Source of the DNA: Zygnema cylindricum
Lineage: Eukaryota > Streptophyta > Zygnematophyceae > Zygnematales > Zygnemataceae
NCBI GenBank assembly: GCA_037447655.1
Contig: JBBHKE010000714.1
Location: 159,673 to 223,672, forward strand
DNA: 64,000 bases
Direction of reading: 5' to 3'
Shown: positions 34,909 to 49,049 of the stretch, in pieces
Layout: the number at the start of each line of letters is the position of its first letter
Position numbering within the stretch: the first letter of the stretch is position 1
Position numbers and translations under genes: made by a program
The notes under the pieces: model-generated
Told to the model about the DNA's origin: nothing
Seen by the model: only the letters and a program-made list of their open reading frames with translations
Databases searched by the model: none

Positions 34909-37900
34909 CTCCCCTTATTTTCTAGTCAATCTTTAATTTCAGACCACACTTCTACCTGCAGAAAATTAGCTTAGGGGAAGGCACAGGTTTGGTCATCATA
35001 TCTGCTACCATTTCACTATCTGGTCGGTACTCTAAACTGATTAATTTGTTTTCTACTTTCTCTCTAACAAAGCTGAGTCTGATGTCCATGTGTTTGGCTT
35101 TAAAATGGTGTTTAGGATTGGCAAAATAGCGATTGCTGCCTGATTATCACAAAAAAATTTCTACACACCACTCATAAGGTGACCAAGCTCACCAAGCAAA
35201 GACTTGACCCACATTAATTCTTTTACAGCAGAGCAAGAGGCCATATACTCAACCTCCATGGTGGATTGAGCAATAACTTTTTGTTGTTTGCTACTCCAAC
35301 ACCAAGCCCCATCACCCACATATAATACATATCCATAAGTGAATCTCCTCATCGGAGCATCACCATAATTGGCATCACTCGAAGTAGTGATGTCAGTATT
35401 CTCCCCACCCAAATGCAACCATAGATCCGTAGTTCCTATCACGTATCTAAGGACTCTTTTAGCTGCCTCCCAATCTCTCTTAGTGGGAGCATTTAGACTT
35501 CTACTCAGCACTCCTACAGCTCCAGCTAAATCCGGCCGGATACAATTCATAAAATAGATTAGATTTCCCACTACTTGCCTGTAAGAAATAATCTGCATGA
35601 ACTTCTGTTCTTCAGGAGATAATTCCTCGTCTAAGAGTATGAATCCTTCTTCCTTACTCCCCTCACTTCCCTTCTTCAACTCCATTGGAGTTGAACAACT
35701 ATTAGCTTTATCCATCTGAAATTTTTCAAGCATGTACCCTATTGCTTCCTTTTGAGTCAATCTTATAATTTTCCTTTTTCGGTCTCTCTCTACTTGAATT
35801 CCCAAAATGTATCTTGCTTCTCCCATATCCTTCATTTCAAATCTTCCCTTAAGATCGGTTTTCAGTTTGTAAATTTTTTCCATTGATTTACTTAAAACAA
35901 GCAAATCATCAACATAAATTGCAATAAATATAAGACCTTCCTCATCTTCGAAAACATAGATTGAGTGATCTGAGCTGATCTGAATATATCCCAGACCGGT
36001 AAGAAACTCATCAAGCTTCTTATTCCATTGTTGAGGCGCCTGTTTCAAACCATAAAGAGATTTAATTAGCCGGCATACCTTACTCTCCTCTTCTTCCTCC
36101 ACAAAAACTTCGGTTTGTCGCATGAAGATCTCCTCTTCCAATTCTCCATGCAAAAAGGCTCTGTTGATGTCCATCTGATGCACTTCCATGTCTTCGGCCG
36201 CTGCTAAACTGAGAAGTATGTGGACGGAGAGAAATCTGACCACCGGGGCAAAGGTTTCCTCGTAGTCGATTCCTTCCTTTTGTGTAAATCCCTTTGCCAC
36301 TAATCTGGCCTTGTAGCGCTCGATTGTGTTATCTGGGTTCAATTTTAATTTGAAGACCCACTTACAACTGATTGGTTTTCGGTTAGGTGGACAATCCACC
36401 AGCTCCCAAGTATCGGCTACCATGATTGAAGCCATTTCCTCATTGATGGCTGTCTTCCACCGGTTTCTTTCTGGGACAAGTCATCGCCTCTCTATAAGAT
36501 TGAGGTTCATCTTGATGAGAGAGTTTAGTTACCTTGTTATTAACCTGTTTTTCTTGCAGTCTTTTGCTACTTCTCCTCCCCCCCTCAAAATCTGATGCGG
36601 AATAGATGGTTCTCGTGGATTCTTTCAAACAAACTCGGCTTCTCTCCCCTATCCCTTGATCTCGAATCAATTTCCACCACGTCTTCCGCTTCGAGTAGAG
36701 TTGTCACTGGAGTTTCCACAGCCGAGTCCTTTTCGGTCTGATTTGTTCCTGCAAGAATGTCATCTTCTCTAAAACCTGGATAGTTAGGAAGCTCAAAGTC
36801 ATTGGAATTTTCTGACTCAAATCTGATTTTTACTGACTTTGTATATTTGAAGGGATCACAGACTTTCCTTCATCCATAACTACTAGATGCTTTACTAAGA
36901 TTATATCTTCCCTTTTTAGATCATAAACTCTATATCCTTTAACATCCTCATCATATCCTAATAAGTATCCCGGTTTTCCTTTAGATCTAGCTTCCATTTG
37001 GACGGATCAGTATCTAGACTAAATACTTGACTGCCGAAAACCTTTAAGTGAGATATATCTGGTTTCCGGTTTGTCGATATCTCATAAGGTGTTTGCTCCT
37101 TTATAGCTAAAGTAAGAACTTCATTTTTGAGGTAATTAGCACAGTTCATTACTTCTACCCAAAACCTTTTTCCTATCTTTTTATCCGACAACATACTTCT
37201 AGCACTATCACTTAGTATTCTATTTAACCTTTCATCTACCCCATTCTGTTCCAGATTTTCTGGAACTGTCTTTTGGTGTTGGACCCCATCTTCCCTCAGA
37301 AAATCCTCAAACAGGTTAGAAGTATACTCTCCACCATTGTCACTCCTTACTCTCTTGATTGGATTTTCATGGAGTTTTTCGCTCGATGCTATATATTGAC
37401 TAAAACAATCCTGATCTTCTGACTTGTTTTTCAAAAAATACACCCGGGAATACCGAGACCAATCATCAGTTATAGTCATCATAAATCTCTTTTTCCCCGT
37501 TGAGGGCACTCTTGCCGGTCCCCAAATATCTGTGTACTAGATCTAGATTTTTTTCTCCCTTATACGTGGCTGTTTTAGGAAAGGGTAATCTGTGTGCTTT
37601 ACCTTGAGCACATCCACTACAATCACTTATATCATCATTCTCACTAAACTGAATCCCTTCCACTTCTCCCATCTTTTTCATCTCTCTTAACTTATCTAGA
37701 TTCACATGCCCAAGCCTCTTATGCCACATCATAATATCATGAACACCAACATAATAAAATTTCTTCTTTTCATTATTTAAGATCAGCCTAAACATCCCAT
37801 GGCTACCTTTCTCAGCAATGAAATAGACATCCTCATCAAAACTAGCAGTAAAGACTCCTTCCCTAGTGCTAGTGAAAAAATCCTTATCATCTAATAGAGA

Positions 37901-39247
37901 TGTAGAGATAAGGTTTTTGTTCAGCTCCGGAATAAATAATACATCGGAGAATGTTAATATGGATGTCTTTCATTCTACTAACACTTTTAGATCTACTGAT
38001 CCTACAAGAGTAGTGGTGACTATCCTCCCATCTCCGTACTCTATCTCTACGTTGGTAATCTTTCTTATCTTAGTGAACAGGTGTCTATCCTTACACATGT
38101 GCATGGAGGCACTTGAATCTACAATCCAGCGTGCTTCACCTTTCAATCCACCGTAAGCACATTTCTGCCTTCGTGGAATTTCGACCTCATTTTTCGCCTC
38201 CAACTCCTCAATCAAAAGGAGCTCATTGTCCTCGTCTTCGGATTCAGCCTCAAGTACCTGTGTGACAAGGGCCTTTTTCTTTCCTCTCAGGGTACCACCG
38301 GTCTGCCCCTCTTTTAACCGAAGCTCGGTTAGCTTAGTGCACTCTGCCATATAGTGCCTTGGTTTCTTACAAAAATGACATAAACCTTTGGGAGCCCTTT
38401 GTCGAACTCGTCGGCCTGTTTTTTCTGCTCCCTACCCCCATAGTTCCGACCGGTTTTCGGGAATCCTTGTTCCTCCAATCAGTCGCTGTTGCCAAGGCTT
38501 GGCCACTCTTTCCTCCCCTTCGGATCTCAATTGTATTCTCTCGAACGAGAATCATCCCTACCACTGAGTTCCATATCCACCTTGAGTCCGGCAAGTCCTG
38601 CACACGGTTGACTATGTTCTCGAACTCATCAGGTAACTTCATCAGTAAACAGTTAACCTTTTCTTTTTCACTAAAATCTTTTCCCGCACTCTCTAGCTCC
38701 ATGAAGAGTGTAGCAAGCTCATTGCAAAAATCCAACATATTTCCCCCTTTGTATACATACTCCTTAACTTTCTGATCAGCCAACTGTTGTTGCTGAATCG
38801 TACCACTTCAGTACATCTCTATGAGAGCCATCCAAAGATTGGATGCCCTTTCTACCTGCAAATGAGGACATGCAAGTCCTTGAGTGAGATGGCGTAGGAT
38901 GAAGTACTTTGCCGCCATATTGTTGAAGTCTCAGGTTTCAGTATCATTCTCCTCGTTCCTCGGAATAGGTGACATGAATTTCGAACCAGTTGGTATTGGT
39001 GTGGTCGTCTCCTTCTCCTTTCTTTTGTCCACCACCACTCCTTCTTTTTCCTCCGTTGAAGATGGATCCTCTTTCCTGGTGAATCTGCTTCCTCCAAACC
39101 TGGAGGAATTCCAAGACTTGATGGACGCCCCAACCGTCCACTCACTATTCCCCAAAACCTTTTTTCGCATAGAGCTCCTATCATCATACTTTCCAAGTAT
39201 ATGAATCCAGTTCCATTAAAAATTGGTACCCTAGAGGGTGGGCCCAT
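34909..39247 (-). pseudogene. unit D gag-pol, best-preserved copy but broken
   Basis: Order on the minus strand: gag from 39247 (MGPPSRVPIFNGTGF), with a 138-residue frame 38783-38367 that loses frame just before the zinc knuckle. Knuckle-to-protease follows at 38350-37970, with WIVDSSAS in place of the active DSGAS motif. Pre-integrase (GHVNLDKLREM...CSGCAQGKAHRLPFP) is at 37795-37466 and the integrase core (SDNGGEYTSNLFEDF) at 37509-36958. The linker follows, then the 424-residue reverse transcriptase/RNase H frame at 36435-35161. Frameshifts separate these blocks, so no full polyprotein can be made. Confidence 0.87.
35161..36435 (-). CDS. unit D reverse transcriptase/RNase H open frame (424 residues)
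   Basis: The longest intact frame in the window. It starts inside the polyprotein, so its first Met is not a real start. It opens with WELVDCPPNRKPISCKWVFK (about residues 10-29), and motif A reads HQMDINRAFLHG with D89. SLYGLKQAPQQW is near 127-137 and the catalytic YVDD box is at 174-177. RNase H landmarks follow (WLHLGGENTDI, SDANYGDAPMRR, QSTMEVEYMA). The frame ends early at LGELGHLMSGV, and the C-terminal RNase H tail continues out of frame. Residues usually conserved in copia reverse transcriptase look intact, but the missing partners make independent activity unlikely. Confidence 0.85.
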   Translation of the reverse strand: MASIMVADTWELVDCPPNRKPISCKWVFKLKLNPDNTIERYKARLVAKGFTQKEGIDYEETFAPVVRFLSVHILLSLAAAEDMEVHQMDINRAFLHGELEEEIFMRQTEVFVEEEEESKVCRLIKSLYGLKQAPQQWNKKLDEFLTGLGYIQISSDHSIYVFEDEEGLIFIAIYVDDLLVLSKSMEKIYKLKTDLKGRFEMKDMGEARYILGIQVERDRKRKIIRLTQKEAIGYMLEKFQMDKANSCSTPMELKKGSEGSKEEGFILLDEELSPEEQKFMQIISYRQVVGNLIYFMNCIRPDLAGAVGVLSRSLNAPTKRDWEAAKRVLRYVIGTTDLWLHLGGENTDITTSSDANYGDAPMRRFTYGYVLYVGDGAWCWSSKQQKVIAQSTMEVEYMASCSAVKELMWVKSLLGELGHLMSGV

Positions 39248-39251
39248 AACC
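39237..39251 (-). other. primer-binding site of unit D
   Basis: Reverse complement GGTTATGGGCCCACC, immediately inside the right LTR. It contains the presumed gag ATG (39247-39245). Confidence 0.7.
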
Positions 39252-40281
39252 TGAATCTCTAAGACCTCCATAAGTCCTCAGAGTGGACAGCTTCCAAGAA
39301 GCCTCTATGATAATCCTGACCCCTTTGTGAATAACTGCCACCCTGGCAGACAAAAACTTTGACCACCTGCATCCCTGTGAAGGCAAGACTCCCATGAGTT
39401 GATAGCAAAAAGAATCTATGAATGTGCTCCCCTGAGCAGTAAGTTATGGAGGGTCAAAGTTGACCTTTTGTACAGAAGCTCTCTGGGAGAGAGGGTCCTA
39501 TCTCCTAATTTTTCTAAGTCATATCTCTCTCACATACTCTATTTACCGATATACGAAACCAATCAGAATACAGTTCCGTACGAAAAAGTACAGCTGTCAG
39601 TGTACTTTATGTACGGACATTGTACGTCATGGCCTAAATGTCGACACATGTCATATCCGGATTCGGTGCTATAATCTCTGGAGATTCCACGATCCAATGT
39701 AATTTCGCCACGCGTCATCTGACGTGGCGATGGCCACAAACCGCCGAAATCTTCTTCCGCGATCTCGGCGCTAATTCCGGCCGTCCGATTAGAATTGAAT
39801 TTAATTGTAGCCGTAATAAATACATGCGCGGTATTCATTTCACTTAAGAAATAAATGCGCGGTATTGATTCGTAATCCGTACCGTCATCCGTACGGATCT
39901 ATGTATCCCGTAATCCGTAACAGTTAAATGAATTTATCGTACGTATACATCTTTAAATCATTATCAAACTATATAGTACGTATCACTATAGCTAGACCTA
40001 ACGGCTAAGGTTACCGGCTATTTCCTATCTGCCGGCCGGTAGGTACAAGGATCAAATCCTGCCGCCGGCGCTTAACTTTTAATTAAATAAATAAACCCTA
40101 GTATTAAATTCCCGTAAACTTCAGGATAGCCAAGGTAGCCATGGCTCTAGCTTCCTCTCCAACTTCTCAGTGACTGCAACAAGTTTGAGAGTTGGAGAGA
40201 GAAGTTAGAGATAGACTGCCTCGGTTTCTTTCTATTTCTATTTAGACCTAGAAAATACTAATAAATCCATTAGTTTCTACA
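39252..40281 (-). repeat. right LTR of the tandem complex (5' LTR of unit D)
   Basis: 1030 bp, with + strand edges TGAATCTCTAAGACC and TTAGTTTCTACA. Pol of element B resumes directly after it (AAACCAATCGGTTGTAAG). A tRNA-like block lies at about 39993-40070. Confidence 0.88.
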
Positions 40282-41735
40282 AAACCAATCGGTTGTAAGT
40301 GGGTTTTCATATTAAAACTGAACCTAGATTATACAATCGAGCGCTGTAAGGCCCGATTAGTGCAAAGAGATTTATCCAAAAGGAGGGAATTGACTACAAG
40401 GAAACCTTTGCCCCGGTCGTCAGATTTCCCTCCTTCCGCATACTTCTCAGTCTCGCAGCAGCGAAAGACATGGAGGTGCACCAGATGGAATCAAGACAAC
40501 CTTTTTGCATGGAGAATTGGAAGAGGAGATCTTCATGCGACAACCCGAAGGGTTTGTGGAGGAAGGAGAGGAGAGTAAGGTATGTCGGCTGATTAAATCT
40601 CTTTATGGTTTGAAACAGGCGCCTCGACAATGGAATAAGAAGCTTGATGAGTTTCTTACCAGTCTGGGATATATCCGGATTAGCTCAAATAACTGAATCT
40701 ATGTTTTTGAAGATGAGGAAGGTTTTAAATTTATTGCAATTTATGTTGATGATTTGCTTGTTTTAAGTAAATCAATGGAAAAAAAATAATAAACTGAAAA
40801 CCGATCTTAAGGGGAGATTTGAAATGAAGGATATGGGGGAAGCAAAATATATTTTGGGGATTCAAGTAGAGAGAGACCGAAAAAGAAAAATTATAAGATT
40901 GACTCAAAAAGAAGCAATAGGGAACATGCTTGAAAAATTTCAGATGGATAAAGCTAATAGTTGTATAACTCCAATGGAGTTGAAGAAGGAAAGTGAGGGG
41001 AGTGAGGAAGGATTCATAGTCTTACACGAGGAATTATCTCCTGAAGAACAAAAGTTCATGCAGACTATTCGTTATAGGCATGTAGTGGGAAGTCCAATCT
41101 ATTTTATGAATTGTACCCAGCCGGATTTAGCTACAGCTGTAGGAGTGCTGAGTAGAAGTCTAAATGCTCCCACTAAGAGGGATTGGGAGGCATCTAAGAG
41201 AGTCGTTAGATATTTGATAGGAACTAGGGATCTATGGTTGCATTTGGGTGGGGAGAATACTGACATCACTACTTGGAGTGATGCCAGTTATGGTGATGCT
41301 CCGATGAGGAGATGCACTTCTGGATATGTAATATATATAGGTGATGGGGCTTGCTGTTGGAGTAGCAAACAACAAAAAGTTATTGCTCAGTCCACCATGG
41401 AGGTTAAGTATATGGCCTCTTGCTCTGCTGTAAAAGAATTGATGTGGGTGAAGTCTTTGCTTGGTGAGCTTGGTCACCTTAAGAGTGGTGTGCATAATAT
41501 TTTTTGTGATAATGAGGCAACAATCGCTATTTTTGCCAATCGTAAACATCATTTTAAAGCCAAACACATGGACATTAGACTCAACTTTGTTACTGAGAAA
41601 GTAAAAAACAAAATACCCAGTTTAGAGTACCGACCAGATAGTGAGATGGTAGCAGATATGATGACCAAACCTGTGCCTTCCCCTATGCTAATTTTCTACA
41701 AGGAGAACTGTGGTCTGAAATTAAAGATTGACTAG
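40282..41735 (+). pseudogene. element B pol, 3' part (reverse transcriptase end and RNase H)
   Basis: It resumes the pol frame cut at 28494, starting KPIGCKWVF. The reverse transcriptase half is damaged (frame changes near 40490 and 40690). The catalytic segment (IYVDDLLVLSKSMEK) can still be read around 40740-40780. From 40824 a 303-residue frame covers the rest: KDMGEAKYILGIQVERDRKR, the RNase H core (WSDASYGDAPMRR, AQSTMEVKYMA, FCDNEATIAI) and the C-terminal MVADMMTKPVPSP, ending at the stop at 41733-41735. That is 13 bases before the 3' LTR, leaving room only for the polypurine tract. Confidence 0.88.
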
Positions 41736-41748
41736 AAAATAAGGGGAG
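41736..41748 (+). other. polypurine tract of element B
   Basis: AAAATAAGGGGAG (13 bases) directly precedes the TG of the 3' LTR, where the second-strand primer of an LTR element is expected. The same tract is seen in reverse complement at 29546 and 34909. Confidence 0.85.
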
Positions 41749-42804
41749 TGTAGAAATTAATGGTCCATTTAAAGTATTTTCTAGGTCTAAAAAGAAATAT
41801 AGAAAGAAGTCAAGGCAGTCTACCTCTAGCTTCTCTCTCCAACTCTCAAACTTGTCGCAGTCACTGAGAGTTCGGAGAGGGAGCTAGAGCCATGGCTACC
41901 TAGGCTATCCAGAGGTTTACAGGAAATATATATTAGTTAGGGGTTTATTTACTAAAAAGATATGTGTCGGCCACAGAATTTGATCTTGGTACCTGCCGGG
42001 CGTTAATCTGCCGGTAGTCGGTAGCCTTAACCGTTAAGTCTTTAGCTAGTGTTACGTACTACATGGTTTGATTTTTAGTTATACATTAACAAGTAGGACA
42101 ATTCATTTAACTGATACTATTTACGGGATACATAGAATCAGTAATGTAAAGTACAGATTGTGGTACGGATAAAGAAACGAATACCGCGCATTTGTTTCTT
42201 TAGCGAAACGAATACCGCGTAGGTATTTATTACGACTACGATTAAATGTAAAGTTAATCGGACGGCCGGAATGAACGCCGAGATCGCGGAAGAGAATTTC
42301 GGCAGTTTGTGGTCATCGCCACATCGGATGACACGTGGCGAAATTACATTGGATCGTGGTATCTCCGGTGATTACGGCACCGAATCCGGATATGACATGT
42401 GTCGACATTTAGGCCATGTCGTACAATGTCCGTACAAAAAGGACAACGGCAGCTGTACTTTTGTGTACGAAAGTGGAATATGATTGGCTCCGTACATCAG
42501 TAGATATAGTCTGTGAGAGAGATAGGACTTACAAAAATTAGGACATAGGATCCTCTCTCCCAGAGAGCTTTTGTACAAAAGGTCAACTTTGACCTTCCAT
42601 AACTTACTGCTCAATGGAGCAAATTCAGAGATTCTTTTTGCTATCGACTCAGGGGAGTCTTGTCTTTACAGAGGTGAAGGTGGTTAGAGTTATTGTCTGC
42701 CAGGGTGGTATTTGTTTTTGCTTAAACACATAGTGGTCAGGGCTATCCTAGAGGCTTCTTGGAAACTGTCCACTTTGATGACTTATGGAGGTCTCAGTGT
42801 TTCA
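41749..42804 (+). repeat. 3' LTR of element B (1056 bp)
   Basis: It starts TGTAGAAATTAATGGTCC and ends GTCTCAGTGTTTCA, followed by the duplicated target AGTTA. It is uninterrupted and is the best template for the type 1 LTR. It contains the antisense tRNA-like block at 41971-42045. A GAGCCATGGCTACC segment near 41887 is shared by all LTR copies here. Confidence 0.9.
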
Positions 42805-42814
42805 AGTTACACAA

Positions 42815-43037
42815 CTACACCGCTAATCGTTATTAGTGTTAAAGCTTTTTTCACTACTTAAAACATCTTTTCTTATTACACAATTGTCGTATTGTCAATC
42901 CAATACCACTGATAGGATGTTGAGAATCTTATTTTCCAATATCAACCATTGAATCTACAATCGGACAAGTTTGCACAAAAAAAATATGTTTTAAGGGATA
43001 AAAAAAAATTTGACAATAATAACGATTAGCGGTGTAG
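42815..43037. mobile_element. MITE copy 3 (best-preserved termini)
   Basis: 223 bp with near-perfect ends: CTACACCGCTAATCGTTATT on the left and AATAACGATTAGCGGTGTAG on the right are exact complements. Inner arms (AAAACATCTTTTCT...AAATATGTTTTAAGG) also pair. It starts five bases after the target duplication of element B. It has no coding capacity. Confidence 0.88.
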
Positions 43038-46000
43038 TAAAAAAATTGTATTAACAAAAATTAAGAGACTGTAATTCAAAAATTTGATTCTTTGGAGCAA
43101 ATTTATATATTGTTTATTATTTACAAATTAGTTCAATAACAATATCAAATGGTACGATAACAGTTATTTAAATTTATTGTAACGCAATATTGAGTTTCAT
43201 ATATAAATAACTTATATATTTTACTTCGTCTAAGGTTAACGATAGTGCTCGGGACGACAACGGTGCATTCTTAATGTTTAGTATAATACTACATAATAAT
43301 CATACATTCAGAATGTTTATTACAATAATATAGAATAACAATACTGGTTGTTGTGATTTGATATTAATTGTATTTTGCAAAAAAACCTTTAGTTCTTAAG
43401 GGCTACGAGTATTGTTTTACACAGATATGATACATTGACATAATATTTATCTCCGCCTTTTTATATAATTAAAGCTATTTGTTGTATGCATTTGTATAAA
43501 GTGGTTACGAATTGTGTAAAACGCAAGTAGTTTATTGTGCATCGACAAGGTACGCTGTAGCATTTGGATCACGAATGATTACGTTTTGAAAGCGTCGTTA
43601 TCACACATATTTATTATTGTTGGTGGATTGGTTTTCTACTACGCCACGCAACATTATGAGTCGTTGTTAAATGCAAAAAACTATTAATTAATTTGATAAA
43701 ATGTGTTACAAGAGTTTATAAAAATAAACATTTGTAGTTTCTGTTTTCATATTTTACAATAATAGATGTAACCATCACAAAATAGAATGTTGTTACTTAT
43801 ATTATTCTAAATGTACATGGGTGGTAAAAAATAATACATCGAAAACACCACAAGCTTAATGTTTTTTGTCCACGATGAACAGTGGTGTTTATAACAAATT
43901 TGGGTATTTTTGCTAAAATTATTGAAAAAATACAAGTACTTCGTATGGTAGCCGAATATAAATGGTATGCCAACAGTACGATACCGTATTAGTGGTAAAA
44001 ATACTTGGCAAATGACATTTAAACATAAAAAAATCCATAGCATTAATGTGTTTTACAAAAAGTCAACGACGACGGTTCTATATGGGTGGTTCTAGAGACA
44101 GTTGGTTATCTTGACAGTTTATAAGAACTGCTTTATGCGTTCTTATAACCCGATAACCCATTTTAAATCTTTAAAAAGCATAGTTTAAGGGTTAATAATG
44201 GTGTTTGTAACGTATATAGGTGGTTATTAACAAATATTATATTAGCCAATGAATTATATGTAAAAGTAAAGCCCAATAAACTATGTTTTAAGGCAAATTA
44301 AATACAAGTGTGAACGCAACTTGTCAATGGTTGGTTAAAGAGTTTGAGATAATATTATTTTTTTTGCAACAAATCATAACAATATGCAATATATTAGTAA
44401 AAACAATTATATCGGAGGATTATGTTGTTGTTATAATTAGTTAAACTATACTTAAGGTTAAAATATGGTTTATTTTTGTCGAGAGTCTATATGGACATTT
44501 TTAAATGTTTTGGAATTTTTTTTATACATTTACAAAATTTTGGAGAGTTTTAGTAAATGTTTTTTCCTATGTTTTGGTTTTTTCCCTAAGTGTTGAAAAC
44601 GTATTCTTATCTTTATTTATTTACTCCAAAACATTATAAATTGTTGACGTAGCTTTTGAATAGTTTTTTTTGATTATTATTATGACCACCTAAAAAACTA
44701 GTAGTATTTGTTTTTTTCACATTTTACTTTATTTTAATGCTAAATGGTTTTGTAGATTATTGACCTTTGAATTTGTAAAATTCAAAGTAAAATAAACTTA
44801 AAATTTATCAAAAACTGACGCTAAATTTTATGTAGGTAAAATCGACAAATAAATTGTTTTAATAGCTTATAAAAAATCGGGATCTTACTAAACTCACTAC
44901 TATTTTAGAACACAGACTTAAAGCTCGTATAAAACACTATAGGTCAATTTTAAAAATCCTCATATAAAGTTGTTATTGAACTTATATGTTTAATATCTTA
45001 TATGCATCGAGATTATCTGTTTGAGATTCTTTATGCACCCAAACGATAACCCCACATGTTACATTTTTTATCATTATTGCACTTATTACATTATAAATGA
45101 ATTACAAATGGTAAATTTAAGTGTCTATATAACTCTACATCGTATCAATATTATCATTACTAATTTTTACACATTTACAACAATATTTATTTGTGCACAC
45201 TTTTGTGACTATTATTTTGACCGTCGAAACAAAAGGAAAGTTAATATTTTTTTGTCAACGATATCAAAACAACTATTGAATATGTGTCTAAAAAAAAATT
45301 AATGATAAAAAACAATTACGAACAGATATTCAACACATGATTTTGAAAAAAATAATTATAGTGAAAAAAGCCAATTACAACAATAAAGAAGATTGACACT
45401 ATATGTCATACTTTAATAATTTTTTGATTTTATTCATTTTTTTCAATCAACAAAATTTTTAGGTTCCATTTTACTATAATAAGCGAATATTTGTGACTCC
45501 AATCACATACACTTTCCTCTTCACAATCATCACTCTGGTCACTTGAATCTGATTATTTACACTCCCCACCCTTATTATCATCACTACAATAACTTAATCT
45601 CATATCTTCTTTCAATACCTTCTTTTTACAAATTTTAAAATAATTTTTACAAATATTTCTATAATACTTTACTTTTAACAATGTTAAAATGATTTATACG
45701 TCTCTCTGCACGATACAATATGTTACGTTGGACTGGTGGTTCTTATCTTCTAAAAAAACAACAACATCTACAAATAACGACTATATTATAGATAAATAAA
45801 ACGTATAAGAAAAAAAACAATATTTAAAAAAAACGATATTTAAAAACCAACAACAACAACACGCATAAATAATAAAAATCCTAAAAGTAAAAAATCGATG
45901 TCCGGATAAATACACTTTTCAATACGCATAAAGATCTTAAAGACACAAAATAACGATTTATCTTTCCTATAAATTATATATTGGAAGAAATGAGAAAAAA

Positions 46001-46200
46001 AAAGAAAGAGAAGAAAAAGAAAAGTCAAAATGTTTTATAAAATAAATCCAGGATCAAATGGGTTATCTCACTAACATTTTTGTTGAGACAAAAATAACTA
46101 GAGATAAAATATTATGTTCATCCAATTTCACTTTTATAAAATGTAACTTCTACAACGACATCTGCTATTTGTTTCATCACAATAAATCAAATAAATATTT
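43038..46200. other. very AT-rich intergenic DNA
   Basis: No gene could be supported. Open frames are short and of low complexity. A decayed reading frame of unknown origin may lie on the minus strand at 45467-45773: two in-frame TAA stops interrupt a line reading DVVVFLEDKNHQ, KYYRNICKNYFKICKKK and DSSDQSDDCEEES. Confidence 0.5.
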
Positions 46201-46201
46201 T

Positions 46202-46204
<3 letters not shown>

Positions 46205-46286
<82 letters not shown>
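46205..46286. repeat. (TA)n microsatellite, ~80 bp
   Basis: An uninterrupted run of alternating T and A. Confidence 0.97.

Positions 46287-49049
<2,763 letters not shown>

Larger units (their letters stand above)
28495..40281 (-). mobile_element. tandem copia complex LTR-C-LTR-D-LTR nested in pol of element B
   Basis: Two minus-strand copia internal regions share a middle LTR. In + strand order: LTR 28495-29545, internal C 29546-33879, LTR 33880-34908, internal D 34909-39251, LTR 39252-40281. Each internal region has a polypurine tract at one LTR and a primer-binding site at the other. AAACCA flanks the complex on both sides (28489-28494 and 40282-40287), so it entered as one unit or became tandem after insertion. 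The family is very close to element B. Neither unit has intact gag-pol. Confidence 0.88.
23372..42804 (+). mobile_element. Ty1/copia retrotransposon B, split by nested insertions
   Basis: The outer element of the nest. The 5' LTR is 23372-25608, the gag-pol start 25613-28494, the pol end 40282-41735 and the 3' LTR 41749-42804. Both LTRs start TG and end CA. The 5-bp sequence AGTTA lies directly left (23367-23371) and right (42805-42809), the target duplication expected for copia elements. Pol breaks off at PPNRKP (28494) and resumes at IGCKWVF after 40287, so the two plus-strand halves belong together. Subtracting the solo LTR and one 5-bp duplication, the 5' LTR is 1056 bp, exactly the 3' LTR length. 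Many stops make it non-autonomous. Confidence 0.9.

Noticed and set aside
28495-40281. C and D as two independent neighbouring insertions
   Set aside because: There is only one LTR between them, serving both, and no target duplications appear at the inner junctions.
40282-42804. A separate truncated plus-strand copia element
   Set aside because: The frame continues that of 25613-28494, the flanking AAACCA is duplicated, and AGTTA matches the far left edge. It is therefore the second half of element B.
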